Shown here: one piece after another, positions 37,101-43,904 of the stretch | Numbering within the stretch: the first letter of the stretch is position 1 | Layout: the number at the start of each line of letters is the position of its first letter | From: Bolinopsis microptera | Taxonomy: Eukaryota > Ctenophora > Tentaculata > Lobata > Bolinopsidae | DNA length: 64,000 nucleotides | Reading direction: 5' to 3' | NCBI RefSeq assembly: GCF_026151205.1 | Contig: NC_087079.1 | Span: 7,738,635 to 7,802,634 of the forward strand | Notes under the pieces: model-generated | Seen by the model: only the letters and a program-made list of their open reading frames with translations | Told to the model about the DNA's origin: nothing | Database searches by the model: none | Translations under genes and position numbers: made by a program

Positions 37101-40100
37101 CAGATTTGATTTCAATAATCAGAGCAAAGACTTCAACAATCATAACAAGAAGGCTTCTCGCAACACGTGCTAAAGAACACGTGCTATGTATAACACGTGC
37201 TATAAATAACACGTGCTATATAACCTCCAGAGTAAACAACTCCCACTGGTTGTGTAGATTATCAGCCTATCAAGATTATAGGTATAGTACAGTGATCACG
37301 TTCACACAACACATTGCTACCCCACGTGCAGTAAGCACGTGCGCAGAGGCGCGCATTTAAGCGTGCTCAATTTACTGACCCGCGACATTTGCATCATGAT
37401 TTTCCTCCTCATCGACGTTTGAGAGATTTCTCTGACCTGGCGATCACACTTATTAGTTGATAACAAAATGTTCAAATCTCAAGTAATAAGGAAAGTTACT
37501 CGCAAACCCGTTCATAGTGGGGTGACTTGTAACTGGCAGGTCTGGCAGAGTGCCAGGTCTAACTGGCACCTTCCCTGTAATCCTCTTATGTAATTCATAT
37601 AACTGTCAATGCCTTCAAGGTTGAGAAATCGAGGGATAATATTATTATCGTATTATAAAGCATGACTGATAAAATTGAATTTGTCTTTAAACTCGTTTAA
37701 AAATCATAGTAATATTATGTATTATTTACTCGTATGTATTACAGTAGAGCCGCTGTGACGCCCCCCCCCCCCCCCCCCCCCCCCCCCGCTGTGACATGAC
37801 CCTACCTCCAATAGTGTGAATTGTTGGGGCGTTACTGGGCGAGGTATAAATATTTATATTTTCTTTCATTTCACTGGTTGCAAAGGTCAACTCACCCACG
37901 ATAATATATTAAATGTGTGATGAGGCACGTGATAAGACATTAGAACAGAGCACCAATAACATGTAACTTGACACGGACATTAGGACTATATCCCGGACCT
38001 TGAGTTTGAGAAGATCTACTTTATATAGATTAACACGTTAATACAGTTAGCGACCATGAGGTTGTTTTCAAGATAGTACCTGCTATACTGTTCGTTATAT
38101 TAACACACCCTGCTGCACGCTGCACGGAGGCAATAACCTAACGAGTCTACAGAACACACCCAGTTACAAGGGTTATAATATAATATTTAAACCCTTGTAG
38201 ATATATATTATTCATCATGTTTTAATATTACTCATAATATTGCTCATAAGTCATAATATTACTCATAATATTACTCATAATATTACTCATAATATTACTC
38301 ATAATATTACTCATAATATTACTCATAATATTACTCATAATATTACTCATAATATTACTCATAATATTACTCATAATATTACTCATAATATTGCTCATAA
38401 GTCATAATATTACTCATAATATTACTCATAATATTACTCATAATATTACTCATAATATTACTCATAATATTACTCATAATATTACTCATAATATTACTCA
38501 TAATATTACTCATAATATTACTCATGATATTGCTCATAATATTACTCATAATATTACTCATAATATTACTCATAATATTACTCCAAGAGCACCTTCCTCG
38601 CAAAGTCCCTGTAATGGGTACCAAATGTACATTAATAAAATCTCATTAGAATATTTATTACAGTACACCCAGTTGAATATCACCCACTTAATTTGATTAC
38701 TGGATTTGTTTGAGAAGCTGGATTACCTACTTACCTAGCTCTAGTCCTTCTGAATTATCAAGGGAATATAGCCTAGCGTCCACGTGTTGGGCACGAGTTA
38801 ACACGTGTTAAGAATGCTGATTGTGTCTCACCTAATCCACCAGTAACCAAACACCGCAGCCCCTTCACCCATATGTACGCCTCGTTTGGGACCAGGGCCA
38901 CCAGATCCACACTGCTGTTATCCCGCAACATGATGGAGAAGCACCTGGAGCTGGGGTACTCGCTGATTGCTGTCCGGAAACTCTCCGTCTTCTGGCCCAT
39001 CTGCACTGACACTATGTCTTCTACTAGAACTGAAGTTAGTAGCAGTCATTATGCAATATATCAACACTAATGCATTAGTGTTGGTCGTCAGCTAGCTTTT
39101 TGTGATTTATGACTACACGGAGTGGACTGAACCTTTACGGACTTCTTTTTGATAGCATATCCTTAAAGCAATTCAATCATAGCTTTATTGTTCAATACAT
39201 TTCTTCAGAATTGCCTCTGTAAGGTAAGATTGTTGCCCATACAAGGCATGATCGCCCCAATAAATCACTAATTAATAGCAATATAACCCCAGTTTTCTTT
39301 ACTAACTTTTGGATGTTTTCTTTCTAGAAGGGAGCCAGTGAATAGACAGAGTTTCCTGATCAAAGTAGAATTGTCTCTGAAACTCCCGCGCTCCAGGTTT
39401 AATCTTGATGAAGTCTGATCCTGACGCCATAAGACTCAAACAGTCCCTAGCTGCGAGAGAGAGAAAGGAGAGTGAGAGAGAGTGATATTTAATACAATAG
39501 ATTATTAGCATATTATATAAACTGTAATTAGTTTATTACAATGAAATAACATTATTTATAAAGGAGTTATAATATAACACTCAGTCATCATAATAGTACT
39601 GAGTATGTATAATATGGTTATATTGATAGTTAACAAGTTAACAGAGAAGGGGACAGCAGTTTTTCTAATGACTTAATAAACAGGTGTTAAAGTATCAGTT
39701 CCTCTTGTTAGCAGCTGTCAGCATCTCATTTTAATTTAGTGATCTGCTAGCCGTGACATCTACAATCAGTGCAGGTCTTTCAGTTCAAAAGCTTGTTAAT
39801 GACTGACTTTAGTTCTTGATAATGAACTAATGAACGAGTAGCGACTCAATACAATAAACTTGGCGATACGAAAAATCATTATGAGTTTAAAGTTTACCAT
39901 ATTCTATCAAAGTGTGGCACATACCAGTACCACCAGTAAAGAAAAGGAAAACTAGAGATATAAACTGTAAAGAAAAGGAAAACTAGAGATATAAACTGTG
40001 GTGTAACTATGGTAACTAGTAGTGTAACTATGGTAACTAGTAGTGTTACTATGGTAGCACATACCCCCAGTGATTATCATACTGTCGTCTGGATCTGCAC

Positions 40101-40892
40101 TGAAACTAACGGACTTCTGCTTTATGAGTCTCTCCTTAGTGGCCCTGTCTAGCGAGGTCTGCAAAATACAGTGTGTTAGTTCCACAAGTCAGCTTGTTTG
40201 TTTGTTTGTAATCTTGTTTACAATCTTAAATAAAAGAACAATAAACTATACTACAGAACATCTTCACTCTTCATTGTTTTCTCAATACATTGTGTAGTAG
40301 TTGCACAATACACACTGATTGTACTATTGACCACATACAAATTAAGCTTTGTGAGACTAAAAGTATCCCAGTTTAGCCTAGTTTTAGCAGAGTTTATTGT
40401 TTTTCAAGCTAATAGCTTTGTGTTAATGACTCGCTAGCTAACCTGTGAAACATAAGCTGGCTTGCTGTCCGAAGACTCGCCATCCTGTCCATTTGCATTG
40501 GTTGCCTGTTGATAAATAAATATATTAATAAAATCAGGATTGATGAATCACTAAAAGAGTCTAGTGGATATGAATTTATTGCCCAGATGTAATGAAAGAT
40601 CTAAGGAAGCTTCTGAAATGTTCTAAAATCTGAAGGATAAATATATTTATAGATATAATTAGAATATTTAGCTGTTAGAATATATGTATTTATTTATATC
40701 TAAATTAAAAAATCTTGGAAATTGAGTAGATGATGATCATACAAGATGATGATATAAGAGTATTAAAATTTACTTAGCAGTAAATCAATGAAAAGTAATT
40801 AAAGTAATTAAATTTACTGAAAATTAAGCAAAGTAATTAATTAAAGTAACCTGTACCTGGTCCTCAGTCGGACTATCTGACTGATCTGCCAT
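13016..40892 (-). CDS. PLCD: Phospholipase C delta-type protein (gene span; 12 exons identified, 3' part missing)
   Basis: PLC-delta enzymes hydrolyse PIP2 to IP3 and diacylglycerol at the plasma membrane. Twelve minus-strand exons join with consistent phases into about 399 residues. Residues 1-64 are a polar tail ([12 protein letters not shown]...). Residues 66-178 form a PH domain ([17 protein letters not shown], ending in WVKGLRCL). Residues 180-330 are EF-hands, the first with a canonical loop [12 protein letters not shown] and later ones degenerate. The X domain starts at [13 protein letters not shown]. All eleven introns fit GT-AG. The remaining X, Y and C2 parts are not found left of 13016, so the gene may be truncated. 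Introns are crowded with minisatellites. It lies about 0.5 kb downstream of the MIPEP stop, same strand. The sequence departs strongly from vertebrate PLC after HNSYF, so activity is uncertain. Confidence 0.85.
13518..13550 (-). CDS. PLCD: Possible PLC-delta microexon 10b (HNSYF motif)
   Basis: A 33-base segment with acceptor TTTAAAG and donor GAC|GTGTCT encodes [10 protein letters not shown] in exactly the phase needed between exons 10 and 11. HNSYF matches the HNTYL active-site motif that directly follows the SSS stretch in PLCs, including its catalytic His. The acceptor lacks a good pyrimidine tract and ADFY is an insertion relative to the family, so the boundary is uncertain. Confidence 0.45.
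13744..13849 (-). CDS. PLCD: PLC-delta exon 10 (end of EF-hands, start of X domain)
   Basis: Encodes [10 protein letters not shown], then [17 protein letters not shown], matching FLMYLLS...QPLSHYLVSSS, the entry of the PLC X domain. Acceptor TTCTCAG, donor CGTC|GTAAGT, ends in phase 2. Confidence 0.8.
13850..14923 (-). other. PLCD: PLC intron 9 content
   Basis: Contains a degenerate AATTAAGATAAAACGG repeat (about 13880-14010), a C-rich tract at 14516-14545 and otherwise AT-rich sequence. No gene supported. Confidence 0.5.
14924..15017 (-). CDS. PLCD: PLC-delta exon 9 (EF-hand region)
   Basis: Encodes [20 protein letters not shown] then NNYMTVDG, matching the LIERYEPSE...MTKDGF stretch of PLC-delta. 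Acceptor AATTTTAG, donor GACG|GTGAGT. The acceptor side is duplicated twice in the intron (15000-15190). Confidence 0.8.
15000..15190 (-). repeat. Tandem duplication of the exon 9 acceptor region
   Basis: CACTGTTATGTTCCACACCT with AAAATTAAAGGTATTTTAAT recurs about every 45-110 bases. The first copy is the functional exon 9 boundary, so the intron contains extra partial acceptors. Confidence 0.75.
15471..15537 (-). CDS. PLCD: PLC-delta exon 8 (EF-hand region)
   Basis: Encodes [20 protein letters not shown] then QG, matching the third EF-hand segment (LSVDQLVTFLQ.QQ) of PLC-delta. Acceptor TTTCCTCAG, donor GGG|GTAGGA. Confidence 0.75.
15538..17339 (-). other. PLCD: PLC intron 7, left part
   Basis: AT-rich sequence with scattered GTTACTATGGTAAC motifs (16258-16290, 16376-16435) and a coding-like relic at 16656-16951. 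No intact gene. Confidence 0.5.
16656..16951 (+). pseudogene. Unidentified coding-like fragment with one in-frame stop
   Basis: From the ATG at 16656 the frame reads [20 protein letters not shown] then TFLLW, one TGA at 16791, then [18 protein letters not shown]...[17 protein letters not shown]...SAHQTLIK, ending at AAG|GTATGT, a plausible donor. Composition is protein-like and continuous apart from the stop. I do not recognise the family. It could be a decayed transposon or host exon inside the PLC intron. Confidence 0.4.
17340..17695 (+). repeat. 43-bp minisatellite of GTTACCATAGTTACC motifs
   Basis: About eight nearly identical units TTACCATAGTTACCTGTTAC plus CATAGTTACCAGGGTTATAT. Each contains two RFX/X-box-like half-palindromes. 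Confidence 0.9.
17795..18015 (+). repeat. 12-bp array ACACGTGATAAA
   Basis: About 18 tandem copies, most with the palindromic core CACGTG, some with TACGTG. It abuts the donor of PLC exon 7 on the intron side. Confidence 0.95.
18025..18131 (-). CDS. PLCD: PLC-delta exon 7 (EF-hand region)
   Basis: Encodes [20 protein letters not shown] and [13 protein letters not shown]-hand-like helix and degenerate loop. Acceptor ATCTACAG, donor CCAG|GTCAGT, ends in phase 2. The donor side lies directly against the 12-bp array at 17795-18015. Confidence 0.8.
18132..18730 (-). other. PLCD: PLC intron 6, left end
   Basis: AT-rich; contains three copies of a 17-bp unit GCAGCTGGAACAGGATT (about 18222-18272). 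Nothing else supported. Confidence 0.5.
18731..18882 (+). repeat. (CCCCAA)n array
   Basis: About 25 copies of CCCCAA with two or three variants (CCTCAA, CCCTAA). The same hexamer is the telomere repeat of Tetrahymena-type ciliates; here it is interstitial and intronic. Confidence 0.95.
18883..20179 (-). other. PLCD: PLC intron 6 between arrays
   Basis: Holds short CTA trinucleotide tracts (19363-19415, 19643-19668), a GAAAGTGTAG array (about 19527-19640) and GGTTACC/CCATGG motifs near 20050-20100. No gene. Confidence 0.5.
20180..20530 (+). repeat. (ACCCCAC)n 7-bp array
   Basis: About 50 heptamer copies, highly uniform. Long open frames in all phases here are a by-product of a 7-base unit without stop codons. 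Confidence 0.95.
20765..22237 (+). repeat. 54-bp AT-rich satellite
   Basis: About 27 tandem units containing ATCATTGAGACTGCTACTAT and CTTTAGATCAAGATATTAAC; copies differ mainly at ATATCATTG versus ATATTATTG and at AACC versus AATC. Confidence 0.95.
22238..23234 (-). other. PLCD: PLC intron 6, unassigned sequence
   Basis: Includes a poly-C run of about 28 bases (22401-22428) and AT-rich sequence. No gene or RNA recognised. Confidence 0.5.
23235..24910 (+). repeat. 76-bp satellite with a 455-bp higher-order unit
   Basis: Units read TTACTGGTACATTGTACACT, GTGTGTAGTGTGTAGTGTGT, AGAACACACCTAATACACTG, TACCTGTAACACATAG. A block of six variant monomers (about 23321-23775) is repeated apparently base for base at 23776-24230, including the same diagnostic variants (ACATTATATACAC, GTTGCTGG, GTTACAGG). 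Confidence 0.95.
24911..26076 (-). other. PLCD: PLC intron 6, unique part next to exon 6
   Basis: Unique sequence with a perfect 16-bp palindrome GGTTGCCATGGCAACC at 25593-25608. The open frame at 25532-25873 has no recognisable features. Confidence 0.5.
25593..25608. promoter_or_regulatory. Perfect X-box (RFX-type) palindrome
   Basis: GGTTGCCATGGCAACC contains the known RFX consensus GTTNCCATGGNAAC. A second near-perfect copy, GTTGCCATGGCAAT, is at 28504-28517. Binding is inferred only from the motif. Confidence 0.45.
26077..26246 (-). CDS. PLCD: PLC-delta exon 6 (EF-hand 1)
   Basis: Encodes [20 protein letters not shown] then [15 protein letters not shown]. The loop [12 protein letters not shown] has all canonical calcium ligands. 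Acceptor ATCCCCAG, donor CAAG|GTTGGT. The intron upstream is 12.6 kb. Confidence 0.85.
26443..26822 (+). repeat. 13-bp array CACGTGACAATGA
   Basis: About 28 uniform copies, each with a CACGTG palindrome. One short unit (GACAATGACAATGA) breaks the phase near 26662. Confidence 0.95.
26823..28664 (-). other. PLCD: PLC intron 5, left part
   Basis: AT-rich, with ACT/CTA trinucleotide tracts at 27356-27455, C-rich runs at 28116-28130 and 28181-28193, and a GCACGTG cluster near 27850-27885. No gene found. Confidence 0.5.
28665..30078 (+). repeat. 21-bp satellite ATCATAGCTTTCTTAGCTCA(T)
   Basis: About 67 units, differing mainly at ATATCAT/ATCTCAT and TTCTTAG/TTCTCAG. Each contains AGCT words. Confidence 0.95.
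30086..30175 (+). repeat. 30-bp triplicate
   Basis: Three units of CAATACTCTCTAACTCTGAG plus TTATAACACC, directly following the 21-bp array. Confidence 0.9.
30249..30925 (+). repeat. 63-bp minisatellite
   Basis: About ten units with TATGTTAGTTGACAAGGCCT, CTATAACTCCCTCTATAGGC, ACACTTATACCCCTCATAGA. Copies carry internal indels. The minus-strand open frame within it is not believable as a gene. Confidence 0.9.
31347..34223 (+). CDS. Open 54-bp tandem array encoding a possible 18-residue-repeat protein (958 codons)
   Basis: About 52 tandem 54-bp units read on the plus strand as [18 protein letters not shown], starting at ATG 31347 ([10 protein letters not shown]) and ending in a unique tail ([15 protein letters not shown], stop 34221-34223). 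Variation is at a few codons: D/E before RSLVV, T/S, H/Y/P. The single length change is six bases (HE inserted near 32290), so frame is kept. There is no signal peptide, TATA box or known domain. The array lies antisense inside PLC intron 5. A period divisible by three keeps a frame open for free, so coding status is unproven. The minus strand is also open over long stretches, broken only where H is replaced by Y. Confidence 0.3.
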   Translation: MSHSDHSLEQLVCDRSLVVTNSDHSLEQLVCDRSLVVSNSDPSLEQLVCERSLVVTNSDHSLEQLVCERSLVVTNSDHSLEQLVCDRSLVVTNSDHSLEQLVCERSLVVTNSDYSLEQLVCDRSLVVSNSDHSLEQLVCDRSLIVTNSDHSLEQLVCERSLVVTNSDHSLEQLVCERSLVVTNSDHSLEQLVCDRSLVVTNSNHSLEQLVCDRSLVVTNSDHSLEQLLCDRSLVVTNSDHSLEQLVCDRSLVVTNSDYSLEQLVCERSLVVTNSDHSLEQLVCDRSLVVTNSDHSLEQLVCDRSLVVSNSDHSLEHEQLVCDRSLVVSNSDHSLEQLVCDRSLVVSNSDHSLEQLLCDRSLVVTNSDHSLEQLVCDRSLVVTNSDYSLEQLVCERSLVVTNSDHSLEQLVCDRSLVVSNSDHSLEQLVCERSLVVTNSDYSLEQLVCDRSLVVTNSDHSLEQLVCERSLVVTNSDHSLEQLVCDRSLVVTNSDHSLEQLVCDRSLVVTNSDHSLEQLVCDRSLVVSNSDHSLEQLVCDRSLVVTNSDHSLEQLVCDRSLVVSNSDHSLEQLVCERSLVVTNSDHSLEQLVCERSLVVTNSDHSLEQLVCERSLVVTNSDHSLEQLVCDRSLVVTNSDHSLQQLVCDRSLVVTNSDPSLEQLVCDRSLVVSNSDHSLEQLVCDRSLVVSNSDHSLEQLVCDRSLVVSNSDYSLEQLVCDRSLVVTNSDHSLEQLVCDRSLVVTNSDHSLEQLVCDRSLVVTNSDHSLEQLVCDRSLVVTNSDHSLEQLVCDRSLVVTNSDHSLEQLVCERSLVVTNSDHSLEQLVCERSLVVTNSDHSLEQLVCERSLVVTNSDHSLEQLVCDRSLVVTNSDYSLEQLVCDRSLVVTNSDHSLEQLVCDRSLVVTNSDHSLEQLVCDRSLVVTNSDHSLEQLICDRSLVVTNSDYKLTATSIPVNMTLT
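31352..34175 (+). repeat. 54-bp satellite (18-codon unit)
   Basis: Units AGTGACCACTCTCTAGAGCA, GCTAGTATGTGACAGGAGCC, TAGTAGTGACCAAC. Very low divergence indicates recent amplification or homogenisation. Confidence 0.97.
34224..35570 (-). other. PLCD: PLC intron 5 between the 54-bp and 33-bp arrays
   Basis: AT-rich unique sequence. It has an inverted repeat AACATATTATG...CATAATATGTT near 35129-35163 and AGCAACTAGCAACTAG repeats near 34880. No gene supported. Confidence 0.5.
35571..36256 (+). repeat. 33-bp minisatellite (GGTAACCAGGGTAAC core)
   Basis: About 21 units GGTAACACAGTGCTCTCCCC plus ACTGGGTAACCAG; one unit lacks three bases near 35970. Open frames on both strands follow from the 33-base period. 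It is followed by TTACCCTAGTTACC repeats to about 36403. Confidence 0.95.
36404..38209 (-). other. PLCD: PLC intron 5, right part
   Basis: AT-rich, with AACACGTGCTATA repeats (about 37160-37225) and a poly-C run (37759-37786). No gene found. Confidence 0.5.
38210..38583 (+). repeat. 12-bp array AATATTACTCAT
   Basis: About 30 tandem copies close to the PLC exon 5 side of the intron. Confidence 0.95.
38832..39029 (-). CDS. PLCD: PLC-delta exon 5 (PH domain, second half)
   Basis: Encodes [35 protein letters not shown] and [12 protein letters not shown]. These are the C-terminal PH strands and helix typical of PLC. Acceptor TAACTTCAG, donor TTAG|GTGAGA. Confidence 0.85.
39307..39450 (-). CDS. 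PLCD: PLC-delta exon 4 (PH domain, first half)
   Basis: Encodes [33 protein letters not shown] and the start of the SRKK linker. This matches the N-terminal half of PLC-delta PH domains (basic phosphoinositide-binding strand and the IWW-type strand). Acceptor CTCTCGCAG, donor AAAA|GTTAGT. Confidence 0.8.
40065..40158 (-). CDS. PLCD: PLC-delta exon 3
   Basis: Encodes [15 protein letters not shown]...[12 protein letters not shown]. Acceptor TTTTGCAG, donor GGGG|GTATGT, ends in phase 1. Leads into the PH domain. Confidence 0.7.
40443..40505 (-). CDS. PLCD: PLC-delta exon 2
   Basis: 21 codons ([21 protein letters not shown], polar linker), acceptor ATCAACAG, donor CAG|GTTAGC, phase 0 to 0. Confidence 0.6.
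40857..40892 (-). CDS. PLCD: PLC-delta exon 1 (start codon)
   Basis: ATG at 40892-40890 encodes [12 protein letters not shown]; the donor is CAG|GTACAG. Ends in phase 0. The start is chosen because it is the first ATG compatible with the acidic N-terminal exon and splices in frame to exon 2. Confidence 0.65.
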
Positions 40893-41407
40893 TCACATCA
40901 CAGGTCTATGACTTGAGGTTTCGAAGTGCTCTTTCACATCTTGATTCCACCATGCAGGCTACATGGTCAGCTAGCTGTAATGTTTACTTTAATATTAATG
41001 AGTTGGTTACAACAATAGAAGCAACAGAAGACAAATTATTAATTAATTGAGTTTACTTTGTCTTTTAATTTGTTTAACTCTACTTTATGATGTTTGATAT
41101 GATAAAACTTGATTGATAAATTATTAGCAAAGTTAATTGTAAGTCTTATTAATATAAGTATATTATATAATAGTATATTAACGCTTAGGTTCAAAGAGTT
41201 TCCATTTATAAATTCGGTATAAATATAAAATGGGCCTGAACCAATCGGATGGATGGTAAAATAAAAACTTATTAATTTATACATCAAATACTTAAATACC
41301 AATCAATGATGATTGATTTTTAACGAATTTGATTTCTATCGAATTTGATTTCTATCGAATTTGATTTCTATCGAATTTGATTTCTCACGAATTTAATCAA
41401 ATCAAGC
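40893..41407 (-). other. Spacer between MIPEP and PLC
   Basis: The PLC 5' region lies here. It contains AT-rich sequence and four to five copies of a 16-bp unit GAATTTGATTTCTATC (about 41327-41395) next to the MIPEP stop codon. No strong TATA box identified. Confidence 0.5.
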
Positions 41408-43339
41408 TCAAGCACCGGCAGATTCAATCAATGTATTGAATGAGGATAAGGGCTTAACCAATGAGGCGACCATTTTGTCAATTGACAATGACTCCCCCAA
41501 CAAACTTTCTATCTGATAAGAACAATCTTTTGAGCCACCCTGCTCAAACAAGGCTTTAATCTCGGGGGAATATTGAACTGTGTTTTTCAAATCATGTCTC
41601 TCAATGATAATATTAACAATAGCCTGAGCCCATAAGTAAGAGTAATATCTTCCACCATAGAAATATAAATGAGCAAATCGCTGATGCCACGCAGTGGAAG
41701 AAGGAATTTCAAACTGATTCAAATACTTCTTTTGAGCAATTGATGCTATCTTGCATGTGTCTTTGACATCAGAACTGTGCAACAGTTGGTCCAACATTGC
41801 ATAGTACAACTGTACCTGTGTTTCAGTTGCATTGTAACAGTCAGATATTGAAATACTTGGTAAACTTTTGTCTTTGAGTTCATCCCTGTTAAACAGTTCC
41901 GTCATGATGCTACTTTGATTAATCATGGAATCTAGTAAAATACTAGGGATTTCTGCAAAGTCTGTTGGGCATCTTGTGCCGCTGACATGCTGATACCGAG
42001 TTCTGCCCAACACAGCATGTAGAGCATGACCGTACTCATGGAACAACAGATTAACATTGCTGGTTTGAATGCAGCCATCTTTATTAAAATTACAAACAAG
42101 AACCACAATCGGTATCTGAGTCAATGTGCCACACTGAATTGTGTGCAAACAGATTTGCTTGTCTTTTCCAGGCCTTCTGTAGAAGTCACAATATATGGTG
42201 CCCAATGTTTGACCACATTGAGTACGGACAGAATATTTGAGAACATCTGCATGCCATACTTCATCAGTTTTGATTGGTTCACAAACAAGTTCCACATCAA
42301 ACATATCCAGTGACAATTTATTTATTGCTTCCATAACCACCGTCAAATTGAGATTACTCTGAAAGATTGCATATTTCTGCATAAATTTGCAGCGACTTTC
42401 AACTGCATAGTAACTGATGTCCCATATTCCGACAGGATCTCTAGTTCGCTTTGATTTTCTGAATAAGTCAATTTCAAAGTCAACAGAATCTTTAAGCTGG
42501 TGGTTCAGCTCATTAAGAAAATCTTGGACAACAACTGGAGATTTGGCCGTTGAACCCTTGATTTCCCTTTCACAATGGTTTTCAAAACCTGATAGGGAAG
42601 AGAGTCTCTGACGCTGATTTAGTAATGCGCACAATTTTCCTTCCCTTGATTTATCAAACCGATGATAAAGTTTCCAGCTGGCTTCTCGTACATCATCATA
42701 GCGACTATTAAGGTCAGCCTCAGATAAAGTTATTAAAGGAGAACTGCCACGAATCAGATTTAATAATGGTGTTGGACACTTTGTGATGGAAACACTTGTA
42801 GGCTGATGTGCAGCTTCAACGAAATTGCTTCCAGCTTTAAAAATTTCATTATTGGTTTCTACAAAGATGTTCCTCTTTTCACCATTCAAATGTGTCCCCG
42901 ATTTCTCAAACTCATCAATAAACATGTTAGTTGCATGTTTAGTGTCCTGATCTAACAATTGCCACATAGAACTTTCTTTCAATGCCTTGATCTTCAGATA
43001 AAGTGTTTTATCAGTATTCAAAGTTTCTACATAAGATATAGATTGCATATAAACCTCCTCAGCAGCATTGGCAACATCATTACACGAATGAAATGATGTG
43101 ATGAAGTTGCATGCATCAGCAACTATACAAATTTCATTAGAAATTTTGTCAAGTTTTGCAATTAAACTTTCATCGATACCAGAAGTTTCAATTTCCTTCC
43201 TTATTCCCTCACAAGATATATGGGCACTATCCCATTGTGCTTGAAGGAAATTACTTCTGCCAAAAAGGCCAAACCTTTTTATTACATGCTGTCTGAAACA
43301 AGGATTCTGGGAGATAACTTTCATCGATCTGTGAAACAT
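41408..43339 (-). CDS. MIPEP: Mitochondrial intermediate peptidase (M3A metallopeptidase)
   Basis: A 643-residue zinc peptidase that removes octapeptides from proteins already cleaved by the mitochondrial processing peptidase, acting in the matrix. Catalytic motif LLFHEYGHALHAVLGR (residues 432-446, zinc ligands H434 and H438), followed by HVSGTRCPTDFAEIPSILL with the third ligand E463. This is the HEXXH...E/P-S signature of MIP. The N-terminus is short and basic (MFHRSMKVISQNPCFRQHVI), compatible with an import presequence. Metazoan homologues are around 700 residues, so length is near complete. Single uninterrupted exon, in contrast to the PLC gene 0.5 kb downstream on the same strand. Confidence 0.95.
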   Translation of the reverse strand: MFHRSMKVISQNPCFRQHVIKRFGLFGRSNFLQAQWDSAHISCEGIRKEIETSGIDESLIAKLDKISNEICIVADACNFITSFHSCNDVANAAEEVYMQSISYVETLNTDKTLYLKIKALKESSMWQLLDQDTKHATNMFIDEFEKSGTHLNGEKRNIFVETNNEIFKAGSNFVEAAHQPTSVSITKCPTPLLNLIRGSSPLITLSEADLNSRYDDVREASWKLYHRFDKSREGKLCALLNQRQRLSSLSGFENHCEREIKGSTAKSPVVVQDFLNELNHQLKDSVDFEIDLFRKSKRTRDPVGIWDISYYAVESRCKFMQKYAIFQSNLNLTVVMEAINKLSLDMFDVELVCEPIKTDEVWHADVLKYSVRTQCGQTLGTIYCDFYRRPGKDKQICLHTIQCGTLTQIPIVVLVCNFNKDGCIQTSNVNLLFHEYGHALHAVLGRTRYQHVSGTRCPTDFAEIPSILLDSMINQSSIMTELFNRDELKDKSLPSISISDCYNATETQVQLYYAMLDQLLHSSDVKDTCKIASIAQKKYLNQFEIPSSTAWHQRFAHLYFYGGRYYSYLWAQAIVNIIIERHDLKNTVQYSPEIKALFEQGGSKDCSYQIESLLGESLSIDKMVASLVKPLSSFNTLIESAGA

Positions 43340-43904
43340 GACTTGCGTCTTTGGTACAGCTTCAGATCAAAAATGTAACATTTTCTGGCGAAAGAGACAA
43401 TTAAAAGAGTACACAATATCATTGACTCCCGATAAAAATGTAAAAACTGGTAAATAATGAGTCTTAAAATAACTTAAAGCAATGACTGGTAGAGTAACCA
43501 CGCACACAACAAAATATTTGTTGCAGTCCCAACAGATTATGCTGTAGGAGTCAGGAAATAGATAATTGTATAGTTATTGCTTCAGTAGATGCAACAACCT
43601 TTTATATGATTGTGGGCTAAGTAAAAGACTGTTACATTTTATCATTATTAAATCTAAGTTAGCTAATAATTAAACTAATTATTAACCGTTCCCTCAATTG
43701 AGCAATAACATACTCCTTGCTCCAATAGGGAGGGCTAAATAAAAGGGGGTTCGTAGTCCTTAGTACAGCAAACCTGTGTCTCATTAGTTAATACTTTAAG
43801 ATTTGTATAATTTATAAATTATAAAATTTACCAAGTTTAAAACGCACACATGTACAGCAAAACATGAACATTTTGCATTTGACTAATCGTCTTGAACCTC
43901 GCTT
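43340..43904. other. Upstream region of MIPEP
   Basis: AT-rich non-coding sequence where the MIPEP promoter should lie. I see no strong TATA box. Confidence 0.4.
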
